Of a DNA stretch of 10,244 nucleotides, positions 1 through 8,838 are shown piece by piece (the stretch's first letter is position 1; every line of letters starts with the position of its first letter). The translations under genes and the position numbers were made by a program. Source of the DNA: Myxococcales bacterium. Lineage in GTDB: Bacteria > Myxococcota > Myxococcia > Myxococcales > Anaeromyxobacteraceae. The notes below the pieces were generated by a model. The model ran no database searches. It saw only the letters and a program-made list of their open reading frames with translations, and was not told the origin of the DNA. The DNA lies in NCBI GenBank assembly GCA_021784995.1, contig JAJYHA010000403.1, positions 1 to 10,244 on the forward strand, in the 5' to 3' direction.

Positions 1-770
1 GGCAGGGCGCCCCCTCCCTGCGGTGCGCGCGCCACGACGGCGCCGTCGCGCGCGATCACGGCGGTGGGCGCGCCGGTCGCCGCCCACACCAGCTGCGCCG
101 CGTCGGCGACGCGGCCCGCCGCCACCCACTCCACCGCCAGGCGCTGCGCGCCCTCCACCTCCCGGAGGCGCCGGCGCTCGGTCTCGAGGTGGTAGAGCAC
201 GTAGGCGATCGACGCGACGAGGAGGATCGCGACGGCCAGGAGCGCGCCGGCGGCGACCAGCACCTTGCGGCGCAGGGTGCTCCGGGGCGGCACGTCCGCG
301 GGGCCGAGCAGCGCGAGGGCCCGGGTCGCGCTGCCCAGGCCGACCGAGTAGCCCAGCATGCCGCCCACGAGGCCGAAGGCGACGCCCACCGCGACCGCGG
401 CCGCGGTCAGGTCGAGCGGCACGCCGTCGTGCACCTGGGACCAGGCCTCCGCGGCCACGATGAGCGCCGACGCGCCGGCCACCGCGGCGGCGAGCCGGAT
501 CGGGAGCCGCAGCGCGTCGCGCGCGGCGCGCTCGCGGAGGGCGGGAGCGCGCGTGGACGCGCGGAGCGTCCGATCGATCTCCGCTCCCAGCCGGGCGGCC
601 AGGCCCACCAGGGCCAGCCCGGCGGCGGCCCCGAGGCCGACCACGATGGGCGGGGCGCCGCTCCGACCCGTGGCCGCCGCGAAGAAGCGCTCGACCGCAT
701 GGCCGGCGACGAGCAGCGGGAGGATGACGATCCCGACCAGCCGGCCGATGAGATGGCGGAGGAAGCGCAT
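1..770 (-). CDS. Polytopic membrane protein, possibly the N-terminus of a membrane-bound sensor (3' end outside window)
   Basis: Reading the minus strand from the ATG at 770-768 gives 256 codons without a stop, and the frame is still open at the left edge. Hydrophobic segments lie at about residues 7-26, 41-61, 91-109, 121-141 and 170-192. After the last one comes a charged, helix-like linker (about 194-215, starting HLETERRRLREVEG), then VADAAQLVWAATGAPTAVIA and DGAVVARA, which look like the start of a small-molecule or PAS/GAF-like sensor fold. This layout is common in membrane histidine kinases and nucleotide cyclases, but no catalytic motif lies inside the window, so the output is unknown. 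The start is firm: the next in-frame codons upstream contain no other ATG or GTG before a TAG. No good Shine-Dalgarno sequence precedes it. The gene is divergent from smc across 189 bp. A transporter-like or purely structural membrane protein is also possible. Confidence 0.75.
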   Translation of the reverse strand, partial: MRFLRHLIGRLVGIVILPLLVAGHAVERFFAAATGRSGAPPIVVGLGAAAGLALVGLAARLGAEIDRTLRASTRAPALRERAARDALRLPIRLAAAVAGASALIVAAEAWSQVHDGVPLDLTAAAVAVGVAFGLVGGMLGYSVGLGSATRALALLGPADVPPRSTLRRKVLVAAGALLAVAILLVASIAYVLYHLETERRRLREVEGAQRLAVEWVAAGRVADAAQLVWAATGAPTAVIARDGAVVARAPQGGGAL

Positions 771-909
771 GCCGGTCTGGAGTCTATCCCGAGTCCCGGC
801 AGGGCTCCCGTGAACGGCCGAGCACCCTACATGTCATGTCACGCAAGGCGCCGGATCCTGGGCGGTTTCCAGCGTGGAGGATGGCGATGGCACGGCAAAA
901 ACCGTCGAA

Positions 910-927
910 CAATCGAGGGCTTGATTG
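910..927. promoter_or_regulatory. Imperfect palindrome upstream of smc, candidate operator
   Basis: CAATCGAG-GG-CTTGATTG forms two 8-bp arms with one mismatch around a 2-bp centre. It lies in a noticeably AT-richer stretch of the divergent gap, 33 bp before the smc start, and overlaps the candidate -35 element. A dyad in this position could bind a dimeric regulator of either divergent gene. No known operator was recognised, so the function is inference. Confidence 0.35.
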
Positions 928-954
928 AATCTACCCACCCCGTGTGCTATCGCC
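925..954 (+). promoter_or_regulatory. Weak candidate promoter for smc
   Basis: TTGAAT (925-930) and TATCGC (949-954) are 18 bp apart, in the least G+C-rich part of the gap. The -10 element matches the consensus only in TAT. If real, transcription would begin at about position 960-961, on the smc start codon, giving a leaderless or nearly leaderless mRNA. That would fit the lack of a Shine-Dalgarno sequence. A promoter further upstream is equally possible. Confidence 0.22.
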
Positions 955-959
955 GTGGC

Positions 960-3900
960 ATGCGCATCAAGCGCCTCGACATCGTCGGGTTCAAGTCGTT
1001 CATGGACCGAACCGTCGTCTCCTTCTCGGACGGCGTGACGGGAGTCGTCGGACCGAACGGCTGCGGGAAGTCGAACGTGGCCGACGCGATCCGGTGGGTG
1101 CTGGGGGAGCAGTCGGCCCGGCAGCTCCGCGGCCGCTCGATGGAGGACGTGATCTTCAACGGATCGGAGTCGAAGGCGCCGCTCTCGATGGCCGAGGTGA
1201 CGATCACGTTCGAGAACGACCGCCCGTCGGAGTTGCCGGTGCACTGCCAGGGCCTCTCCGAGATCACGGTCGGGCGGCGGCTCTTCCGCACCGGCGACTC
1301 CGAGTACCTCATCAACAAGGTCACGGCCCGGCTGCTCGACGTGAACGACCTGTTCATGGGGTCGGGCGTAGGCCGCACCGCCTACTCCATCATCGAGCAG
1401 GGCCGCATCGGCCAGATCGTCTCCGCGCGCCCGGAGGACCGGCGCGCCGTCATCGAGGAGGCGGCCGGCATCACGAAGTACAAGAGGCGCCGCGAGGCCG
1501 CCGAGCGGAAGATGGAGGCCACGCAGCAGAACCTGCTCCGTGTCGCCGACATCGTGCAGGAGCTCGGCAAGCAGCTCGACAGCCTGAACCGCCAGGCGCG
1601 CAAGGCGGAGCGCTACAAGGCGCTCAAGGCGCAGATCCGGGAGCTGGAGCTGGCGCAGGGGGCCTCCCGCTACCTCGAGGCGACGGCGGTCCGCCGGGCC
1701 GCCGAGGAGCGGAAGGCGCTCCTCGACGCGGAGGCGCGCGGGATCGCGGCGCGCCTGGAGGAGGTCGATCGCGCCACCGACTCCGAGCGGTCCGGTCTCG
1801 CGGAGCTGGAGCGGCGCACGGCGGCGCTGGCCCAGCGCGAGCACGAGCTGGAGAGCCAGGAGCGGGTGTCGCGCGTCTCGGTCGACGCGGCGGCCCGCGA
1901 GCTGGAGCAGATCCGCGAGCGCACGCAGGCGCAGGCGGCGGAGATCGAGGCCCTGAAGGCGCAGGCCGAGCTGCTCGTCGCCGAGCGCGACGGCCTGGAG
2001 CGCCAGCGCGAGGAGCTCTCGGCGCTGGCGGGCGCGGACGAGGCGCGGCTGGCCGAGGCGGAGGCCACGCTGGCCGATCTCGGGCGCGAGGCGGCCGCCG
2101 CCGGCGCACGGCTCGACGCGGCCCGGGACCAGGCCAGCGCCGCGCTGGGCCGCGCCGCCGGTCACCGCAGCGAGCTCCAGCAGCTCGAGCGGCGGCGCGC
2201 GGACGTGCAGGGGCGGCTCGTCCGCCTGCGCGCCGAGGGCGAGGAGACGGGGCGCCGCGTGGCCGAGCTGGACGTCCGGCGCGCGGAGCACCTCGAGGCG
2301 CTCGGGAAGACCCGGCAGCTCAAGCTCCGGCTCGACGCGGAGCGCGGCGCCCAGGAGGAGACGCTCGAGCGGACCCGCTCCGAGTTCATACAGAACGAGG
2401 CCAAGCTCATCACGCTCCGCGAGGAGCTCGGCGACCGGCGCGCCCGCCTGCAGTCGCTCCTCGAGGTGATGCGCAACTACGAGGGGTACGGGCGCGGCGT
2501 GCGCAGCCTCATGACGCGTGCCGGGCAGGGCGAGGCGCCGCGGGATCGCGGCATCTTCGGCCTGGTCGCCGACGTGGTCTCGGCCCCCCCCGACTACGAG
2601 AACGCCGTGGAGGCGGTCCTGGGCGAGCGCCTCCAGTACGTGATCGTGGAGAGCCACTCCCAGGGGGTCGAGGCCATCGACTTCCTCAAGGGCGCAGCCG
2701 AGGGGCGCGCCTCGCTCATCCCCCTGGCCCGCCTGCGTGACGGCGCCGGCGCCGTCACGGCGGACGGCCTGCGTGACCGCCCGGGGTTCGTGGCGGCGTG
2801 CATGGACGTGGTGCGGTTCGACGCCTCCTACGAGAAGGTCGTGCGCCTCCTGCTGGGCGACGCGGTCATCGTGCGGGACCTCCCGGCCGCCCTGGAGCTG
2901 TGGCAGGGGACGCCCGCCGGCCTCACGCTGGTGACGCTCGACGGCGAGGTCCTCGATCCTTCGGGCGTGGTGACGGGCGGGCCGCTGGAGGGCGAAGGCC
3001 ACGGGGCGCTGCAGCGCCGCCGCGAGGTGCAGGAGCTGGAGGAGACGGTCCGGCACTTCGAGGCGGAGTTCGCGCTCGCGCAGGAGCGCCACCGCACGCT
3101 CCAGGCTCGCGTCCTGCAGCTGGAGGCGGCCCTGAAGAGCCTCGACCGGGACGGCCGCGCCAAGGACCTGGCGGTGCTGGAGCAGGAGAAGGACCTCACG
3201 CGGACGACGGAGGAGCTGGGGCACCTGGCCGAGCGCACGGCCGACCTCGACGCGCAGCGGAGCGCGCTCGACGGCTCGCTGGCGGCGCTCACGGAGGAGG
3301 AGGAGGAGCACCGGGTGGCCGGGGCCACCGCCCAGGCCGAGCAGGCGCGGGCCGAGGAGCGCGCCCGCGAGGCGGCCCAGGCCGCCGCCGCCGTGAAGGC
3401 GCAGGGCGACGCGCTGACGACCCAGCTGATGAACCTGAAGGCCAAGGTGGCGGCCGACACCGAGCGGCGCGACGCCTTCGCGGCGGCGCTGCGCCGCCTC
3501 GAGGAGGGACGGCGTGAGGTGGAGGAGCGGCGCGCGCGCCTCTTCACCACGCTCTCCGACGCCAACGGGCGCGCCGCCGAGCTGCACGGGCGCATCGAGG
3601 GCACGCACGTCGACATCGGCCGGCTGGAGGGCGAGCACGCCCGCGTGCGGGACGAGCTGACCGGGCAGCGGCAGGTGCAGGACGCGGCCGCCGAGCGGCT
3701 GCGAGCGCTCGACGTGGAGGTGCGCGAGCTCCGCCGGCGGGGCGACGAGGTGGCGCAGGCCGCGGCGGATGCCGCGCTCACCGCCCGGGAGCAGGCGCTG
3801 GCGGTGGCGCACCTCGAGGAGCAGATCCGGGAGCGGTGCCAGGCGGAGCTGCGCTGGGAGGTGCAGCGCTTCCACCTGCAGCCGCCGCCACCGCCGGAGG

Positions 3901-4565
3901 ATCGGCAGCGCCTCGAGGAGCTGAAGCTCCAGGCGGAGCGGATGGGCGGGATCAACCTGACGGCCATCGAGGAGTACGACGAGCTGGCGAAGCGCCACGC
4001 CTTCCTCGGCGAGCAGAAGGGCGACCTGGAGAGCTCGCTCGCCGACCTCAAGTCGGCCATCGTCAAGATCAACCGCGCCTCGCGGGAGCGCTTCCGCGAG
4101 ACCTTCGACCGGGTGAACGACAAGTTCCAGCAGGTCTTCCCGCGGCTCTTCAGCGGGGGGCGCGCCGGCCTGGTGCTGACCCAGGACCCCGAAGGAGGCG
4201 AGCTCGACGGGGGGGTCGAGATCTTCGCCCAGCCGCCGGGCAAGAAGCTCCAGAGCGTGAACCTGCTCTCCGGCGGAGAGAAGGCGTTGACCGCGGTGGC
4301 GCTCGTCTTCGCCATCTTCCTCATCAAGCCGACCCCCTTCTGCCTCCTCGACGAGGTCGACGCGCCGCTCGACGACGCGAACGTGGGCCGCTACAACGAG
4401 CTGGTGAAGGAGATGAGCAAGGCGTCGCAGTTCATCCTCATCACCCACAACAAGCGCACCATGGAGATGGTGGACACGCTCTACGGCGTCACCATGGAGG
4501 AGCCGGGCGTCTCGAAGCTGGTGTCGGTCCGGCTCTCCGACCGGACCCAGTCCGCGGCGGCCTGA
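960..4565 (+). CDS. smc: Chromosome segregation protein SMC (condensin ATPase)
   Basis: A 1201-residue SMC ATPase, the usual family length. SMC dimers, normally with ScpA and ScpB, load at origin-proximal sites and organise the nucleoid by loop extrusion. The order of parts is canonical. The N-terminal head has Walker A GPNGCGKSN (31-39) and the Q-loop AYSIIEQG (141-148, Q147). A long Glu/Arg/Ala-rich coiled coil leads to a hinge at about 525-680 (starting GIFGLVADVV, ending near GVVTGG), then the returning coiled coil. The C-terminal head has the signature LSGGEK (1103-1108), Walker B FCLLDEVD (1127-1134, catalytic E1132) and the D-loop. The ATG was chosen because MRIKRLDIVGFKSF matches the conserved SMC N-terminus. 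An in-frame GTG six codons upstream and the much longer open frame before it add no conserved sequence. There is no clear ribosome binding site. scpA and scpB are not in the window. It is followed at 64 bp by ftsY. Confidence 0.98.
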   Translation: MRIKRLDIVGFKSFMDRTVVSFSDGVTGVVGPNGCGKSNVADAIRWVLGEQSARQLRGRSMEDVIFNGSESKAPLSMAEVTITFENDRPSELPVHCQGLSEITVGRRLFRTGDSEYLINKVTARLLDVNDLFMGSGVGRTAYSIIEQGRIGQIVSARPEDRRAVIEEAAGITKYKRRREAAERKMEATQQNLLRVADIVQELGKQLDSLNRQARKAERYKALKAQIRELELAQGASRYLEATAVRRAAEERKALLDAEARGIAARLEEVDRATDSERSGLAELERRTAALAQREHELESQERVSRVSVDAAARELEQIRERTQAQAAEIEALKAQAELLVAERDGLERQREELSALAGADEARLAEAEATLADLGREAAAAGARLDAARDQASAALGRAAGHRSELQQLERRRADVQGRLVRLRAEGEETGRRVAELDVRRAEHLEALGKTRQLKLRLDAERGAQEETLERTRSEFIQNEAKLITLREELGDRRARLQSLLEVMRNYEGYGRGVRSLMTRAGQGEAPRDRGIFGLVADVVSAPPDYENAVEAVLGERLQYVIVESHSQGVEAIDFLKGAAEGRASLIPLARLRDGAGAVTADGLRDRPGFVAACMDVVRFDASYEKVVRLLLGDAVIVRDLPAALELWQGTPAGLTLVTLDGEVLDPSGVVTGGPLEGEGHGALQRRREVQELEETVRHFEAEFALAQERHRTLQARVLQLEAALKSLDRDGRAKDLAVLEQEKDLTRTTEELGHLAERTADLDAQRSALDGSLAALTEEEEEHRVAGATAQAEQARAEERAREAAQAAAAVKAQGDALTTQLMNLKAKVAADTERRDAFAAALRRLEEGRREVEERRARLFTTLSDANGRAAELHGRIEGTHVDIGRLEGEHARVRDELTGQRQVQDAAAERLRALDVEVRELRRRGDEVAQAAADAALTAREQALAVAHLEEQIRERCQAELRWEVQRFHLQPPPPPEDRQRLEELKLQAERMGGINLTAIEEYDELAKRHAFLGEQKGDLESSLADLKSAIVKINRASRERFRETFDRVNDKFQQVFPRLFSGGRAGLVLTQDPEGGELDGGVEIFAQPPGKKLQSVNLLSGGEKALTAVALVFAIFLIKPTPFCLLDEVDAPLDDANVGRYNELVKEMSKASQFILITHNKRTMEMVDTLYGVTMEEPGVSKLVSVRLSDRTQSAAA

Positions 4566-4594
4566 CGCGCGCCGTTGCAGGGCGACGCGCGTCA
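4563..4594 (+). terminator. Stem-loop starting on the smc stop codon
   Basis: TGACGCGCG (4563-4571, beginning with the smc TGA) is the exact reverse complement of CGCGCGTCA (4586-4594). It forms a 9-bp perfect stem with a 14-nt loop, and two further G-C pairs are possible inside. No T-run follows, so it is not a classic intrinsic terminator. It could act as a partial terminator, a 3'-end stabiliser or an RNase processing boundary between smc and ftsY. In DNA this rich in G+C, chance hairpins occur, but a perfect 9-bp arm placed on the stop codon is notable. Confidence 0.4.
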
Positions 4595-4629
4595 CCGCGT
4601 CCGGTCCGAACTCCGAGGCTCGTCACGTC

Positions 4630-5946
4630 ATGATCCCGCTGGCCCTCACCGCCAACGACACGGTCGCGGCCGCGATCGTCGGCCTGCTGCTGCTGCTCCT
4701 GGTGACCGCGGCGGTCGCGCTGGTGCGCCGCCGGAGCTCCCGCATTCCCCGGGCCCGGGTCGGCCCGCCCGCCGAGCTCCCCCGCCCCTCCCCCCTGCCC
4801 CGACCGGCGCCGCCGGCGCCTCCCCCGGCGCCCGCGCACGCACCGCCGCGCGGGCGCGAGGAGGTGCCGGCGCTCTCGAAGGAGGAGCTGGAGGCCCGCC
4901 GCAAGGAGGAGTACCGGCGCCGGAAGGAGGAGGAGCGCCTCGAGCGCGAGCGCCGCCGCCAGGAGCGCGAGGCGGAGGAGGCGCGCCGGCGCGAGGAGGA
5001 GGAGCGGCGGCGCCGCGTCGAGGCGGAGGCCGGGCGCACCCTGGCCGCGGGGCTGGAGAAGACCCGCGGCGGGTTCATGGCACGCCTGAACGCGCTCTTC
5101 AGCGGCGGGAGGGCGCTCGACGAGAAGGTGCTGGCCGACCTGGAGGAGGTCCTCTTCACGGCCGACATCGGCGTCCAGACCGCCACCCGCCTGCTGGAGT
5201 CGGCGCGCGAGCGCGTCCGCCGCAGCGAGCTGTCCGATCCGGCACGGCTGCGGGAGCTGCTCCGCGACGACGTGGAGCGCATCCTCTCGCTGGGCGGGGC
5301 GCCGGAGCCCGGCGCGGGCCTCGGGCCGGAGCGGCCGCACGTCGTGATGGTGGTGGGCGTGAACGGCAGCGGGAAGACCACCACGGTCGGGAAGCTGGCC
5401 GCCAAGCTGAAGCTGGCCGGGCACGCCGTCGTGCTCGGGGCGGGGGACACCTTCCGGGCCGCGGCCGGCGAGCAGCTCGAGGTCTGGGCGGAGCGGGTGG
5501 GCGCGCCGGTGGTGCGCGGCAAGGAGGGCTCCGACCCGGCCAGCGTCTGCTTCGAGGCGATCCGCCGCGGCGTCGCGGACGGAGCCGACGTGGTGCTGTG
5601 CGACACGGCCGGCCGCCTCCACACGAAGGCGCCGCTCATGGAGGAGCTGAAGAAGGTGAAGCGGGTCATGGCCAAGGCGCAGGCCGGCGCGCCGCACGAG
5701 GTGCTGCTCGTCCTCGACGCGACCAACGGCCAGAACGCCATCGCCCAGGCGCGCCAGTTCCACGAGGCGCTCGGCGTCACCGGCATCGTCCTCACCAAGC
5801 TGGACGGCACCGCCAAGGGCGGGGTCGTGATCGGCATCACGGACGAGCTGAAGCTCCCCGTCCGCTACGTCGGCGTCGGCGAGAAGGTGGCCGACCTGCG
5901 CCCGTTCTCGGCGCACGAGTTCGTGGAGGCACTGTTCGCGTCGTGA
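4630..5946 (+). CDS. ftsY: Signal recognition particle receptor FtsY, membrane-anchored form
   Basis: A 438-residue SRP receptor GTPase. It pairs with the Ffh-4.5S RNA complex and delivers ribosome-nascent chains to the Sec translocon at the inner membrane. From the N-terminus it has a short hydrophobic segment (about 11-32, very Leu/Val/Ala-rich), a stop-transfer RRR, a Pro-rich linker (about 46-74), a Glu/Arg-dense helical acidic/basic A domain (about 83-135), a four-helix N domain (about 145-220) and the G domain. The G domain shows P-loop GVNGSGKTTTVGKLA (243-257), DTFRAAA (273-279), DTAGR (325-329), TKLDGTAKGG (389-398) and GVGEKVADL (415-423). The transmembrane helix differs from E. coli FtsY, which has none and binds lipids with amphipathic helices. 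The ATG at 4630 keeps the helix intact and has a weak GAGG at 4615-4618. It lies in the same direction as smc and overlaps the next gene. Confidence 0.97.
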   Translation: MIPLALTANDTVAAAIVGLLLLLLVTAAVALVRRRSSRIPRARVGPPAELPRPSPLPRPAPPAPPPAPAHAPPRGREEVPALSKEELEARRKEEYRRRKEEERLERERRRQEREAEEARRREEEERRRRVEAEAGRTLAAGLEKTRGGFMARLNALFSGGRALDEKVLADLEEVLFTADIGVQTATRLLESARERVRRSELSDPARLRELLRDDVERILSLGGAPEPGAGLGPERPHVVMVVGVNGSGKTTTVGKLAAKLKLAGHAVVLGAGDTFRAAAGEQLEVWAERVGAPVVRGKEGSDPASVCFEAIRRGVADGADVVLCDTAGRLHTKAPLMEELKKVKRVMAKAQAGAPHEVLLVLDATNGQNAIAQARQFHEALGVTGIVLTKLDGTAKGGVVIGITDELKLPVRYVGVGEKVADLRPFSAHEFVEALFAS

Positions 5947-6653
5947 GACCGAGGGTCCTCCTCTTCGACATCGACGGCACGCTCCTCCACGCAGGCGGGG
6001 CGGGGCGTCGCGCCCTCGAGGCGGCGATGGAGGTGCACCTCGGGGGCGTGGTGCGGCCGCAGGAGGCCTGGCTGGGCGGCATGAAGCTGGACGGGATGAC
6101 GGACCGGCTCATCGTCCGCGAGGCCATCCTCGCCGTGGGGCACCCCTACGACGAGCTCCTCTGCGATCGCATCCTCTCCTCGTACGCAGAGGAGCTGGCG
6201 GTCCAGATCCACGGCCCGGGCTACGAGGTGCTCCCGGGCGTGGAGCGCCTGCTCGACCGGCTGGCGGCGCGCGGGGCGGTGGTGGGCCTCTGCACGGGGA
6301 ACATCCGGAGCGGCGCCCGGATCAAGCTCGCGCGCGGTGGGCTCGACCGCTACTTCGGCTTCGGCGAGGAGGACGTGCACGGGTTCGCGGACGACGCGGA
6401 GGCGCGCGACCTCATCGTGGCGGCGGCGCTGCGACGAGCCTCCCGGCTCCTCGGTGCCCCCCTCGATCCACGCGAGGCGCTCGTCGTCGGGGACACCCCG
6501 CGCGACATCGCCGCTGCCCACGCGGGCGGTTGCCCGGTGCTGGCGGTCGCCACCGGGCGCTTCTCGGTCGCCGATCTCCGCGCCGAGGGTGCCGAGCTGG
6601 TGGTCCCGACGCTGGAGGACCCGGAGGCCCAGGCTCTCCTGCTCGGGGCATGA
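5943..6653 (+). CDS. HAD-superfamily hydrolase, phosphoglycolate-phosphatase-like
   Basis: A 236-residue haloacid dehalogenase-type phosphatase, probably cytosolic and acting on a small phosphorylated metabolite. Motif I is FDIDGT (8-13, nucleophile D9, acid/base D11). Motif II is CTGN (117-120, T118), the motif III lysine is probably K128 in IKLA, and motif IV is VGDTPRD (182-188, D184 and D188). A helical cap inserted after motif I (about 20-90) places it in the subfamily I, Gph-like group. The true substrate cannot be read from the sequence. The GTG at 5943-5945 overlaps the ftsY TGA at 5944-5946, and GGAGG lies 13 nt upstream inside ftsY. There is no other start before the DIDGT motif, so translation is very probably coupled to ftsY. 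The same frame stays open far back through ftsY, but that part is a shadow. Called by family only, since gph would overstate the substrate. Confidence 0.92.
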   Translation: MRPRVLLFDIDGTLLHAGGAGRRALEAAMEVHLGGVVRPQEAWLGGMKLDGMTDRLIVREAILAVGHPYDELLCDRILSSYAEELAVQIHGPGYEVLPGVERLLDRLAARGAVVGLCTGNIRSGARIKLARGGLDRYFGFGEEDVHGFADDAEARDLIVAAALRRASRLLGAPLDPREALVVGDTPRDIAAAHAGGCPVLAVATGRFSVADLRAEGAELVVPTLEDPEAQALLLGA

Positions 6654-6665
6654 CGGCGTGCCGGC

Positions 6666-6695
6666 TTGACCGGGCGCCGAGCGGCGGTTTATCTC
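6666..6695 (+). promoter_or_regulatory. Candidate sigma70-type promoter for the acetyltransferase gene
   Basis: TTGACC (6666-6671, five of six to the -35 consensus) is followed after 18 bp by TATCTC (6690-6695, good only in TAT). A start near 6702 would leave a leader of about 28 nt containing GAGGG (6722-6726) just before the ATG at 6730. It sits in the 76-bp gap after the phosphatase gene, the only place nearby where such elements occur. Confidence 0.42.
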
Positions 6696-6729
6696 CCCAC
6701 CAGCGCCGCGCTCCGGCGGCCGAGGGTCC

Positions 6730-7254
6730 ATGACCTCCCCACAGCCCGACAGCACCGAGCCGGGTCTCCCGCCGCTCGACGGGCCACGCCTCCAGGCCGT
6801 GCCGGCCACGGGGCGGCACGCGGCGCAGATCCAGGCCTGCTTCGAGGGCGCCCCGGACTACTTCGCCCGCACCGAGGGGCGCCCGCCCGGGTCGGACGCG
6901 GCCATCCACCTGCTCGCCGACGCGGAGATCGACGAGCACCGCAAGGTGTACGTCCTCGTCCCGCGGGTGGGCGGTCCCGCCGTCGGCGTCCTCGACCTGC
7001 ACCTCGACTACCCCGAGCCGGGGACCGCCCAGATCGGGCTGCTGCTCTTTCGCGAGGCTTGCCAGGGGCTCGGCTACGGCAAGGAGACCACGGCCGTGGT
7101 GGAGAGCGCGCTCGCGGCGGCCGGCTACCGGGCGCTTCGTCTGTCGGTGGTCGACGAGAACACCGAGGCGAAGTTCTTCTGGGAACGGCTCGGGTTCGCC
7201 ATCGTCGGTCGCCTCGACCGCGGCGTCACCCTCTACGAGAAGCCGCTGCGGTAG
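6730..7254 (+). CDS. GNAT-family N-acetyltransferase
   Basis: A 174-residue Gcn5-related acetyltransferase, which would move an acetyl group from acetyl-CoA to an amine on a small molecule or protein. The acetyl-CoA pyrophosphate-binding motif A is QGLGYGKET (112-120), after a beta strand AQIGLLLF (100-107). The C-terminal motif B region NTEAKFFWERLGF (144-156) has the N-x-x-A-x-x-F-(Y/W)-x-x-x-GF pattern typical of this fold. The first 20 or so residues are Pro/Ser-rich and probably disordered. The ATG at 6730 has GAGGG at 6722-6726, only 3 nt away, which is short but usable. It lies 76 bp after the HAD gene with its own candidate promoter. It ends 45 bp from the convergent glycosyltransferase gene. 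The substrate is unknown, and no ribosomal-protein-acetylase-specific feature is evident. Confidence 0.92.
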   Translation: MTSPQPDSTEPGLPPLDGPRLQAVPATGRHAAQIQACFEGAPDYFARTEGRPPGSDAAIHLLADAEIDEHRKVYVLVPRVGGPAVGVLDLHLDYPEPGTAQIGLLLFREACQGLGYGKETTAVVESALAAAGYRALRLSVVDENTEAKFFWERLGFAIVGRLDRGVTLYEKPLR

Positions 7255-7256
7255 GT

Positions 7257-7293
7257 GGGGCGAGGGCGGGTCCGCGTCCTGCCCCGGCGCCCC
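7257..7293. terminator. Strong hairpin between convergent genes, possible bidirectional terminator
   Basis: GGGGCG (7257-7262) pairs with CGCCCC (7288-7293), and GGGCGGG (7264-7270) pairs with CCTGCCC (7278-7284) with one G-U. The loop is 7 nt, with a 1-nt bulge opposite a 3-nt bulge. It fills most of the 45-bp gap between two converging reading frames. Neither side has a T-run, so termination would rest on the stem alone or on Rho. The position is the main support. Confidence 0.5.
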
Positions 7294-7299
7294 GGCCCG

Positions 7300-8808
<1,509 letters not shown>

Positions 8809-8838
8809 CGCGGAACTGTCCACCGTGGCGGGAAGGCA

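Noticed and set aside
407..813. Small open frames on both strands near the left edge
   Set aside because: They overlap the continuous minus-strand membrane-protein frame (1-770) and show no domain-like sequence.
828..845. ACATGTCATGTCAC short repeat in the divergent gap
   Set aside because: Only a 5-bp tandem repeat; too short to claim as a binding site.
189..959. Upstream extension of the smc reading frame
   Set aside because: It overlaps the antisense membrane protein, has low-complexity composition, and conserved SMC sequence begins at the ATG at 960.
2584..2591. Run of eight C in the smc hinge as a phase-variation tract
   Set aside because: It encodes Ala-Pro-Pro in frame within an essential-type gene and such runs are common in G+C-rich DNA.
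834..4595. 1253-codon open frame on the minus strand opposite smc
   Set aside because: Leu/Arg/Gln/His-rich composition with no recognisable domain, exactly antisense to an unmistakable smc. It arises from G/C third positions in the sense codons.
4575..5942. Possible fusion of the HAD phosphatase to a long N-terminal region
   Set aside because: The frame merely stays open through ftsY in another phase and gives Arg/Gly/Ala/Pro-rich nonsense; the HAD fold begins normally at the GTG at 5943.
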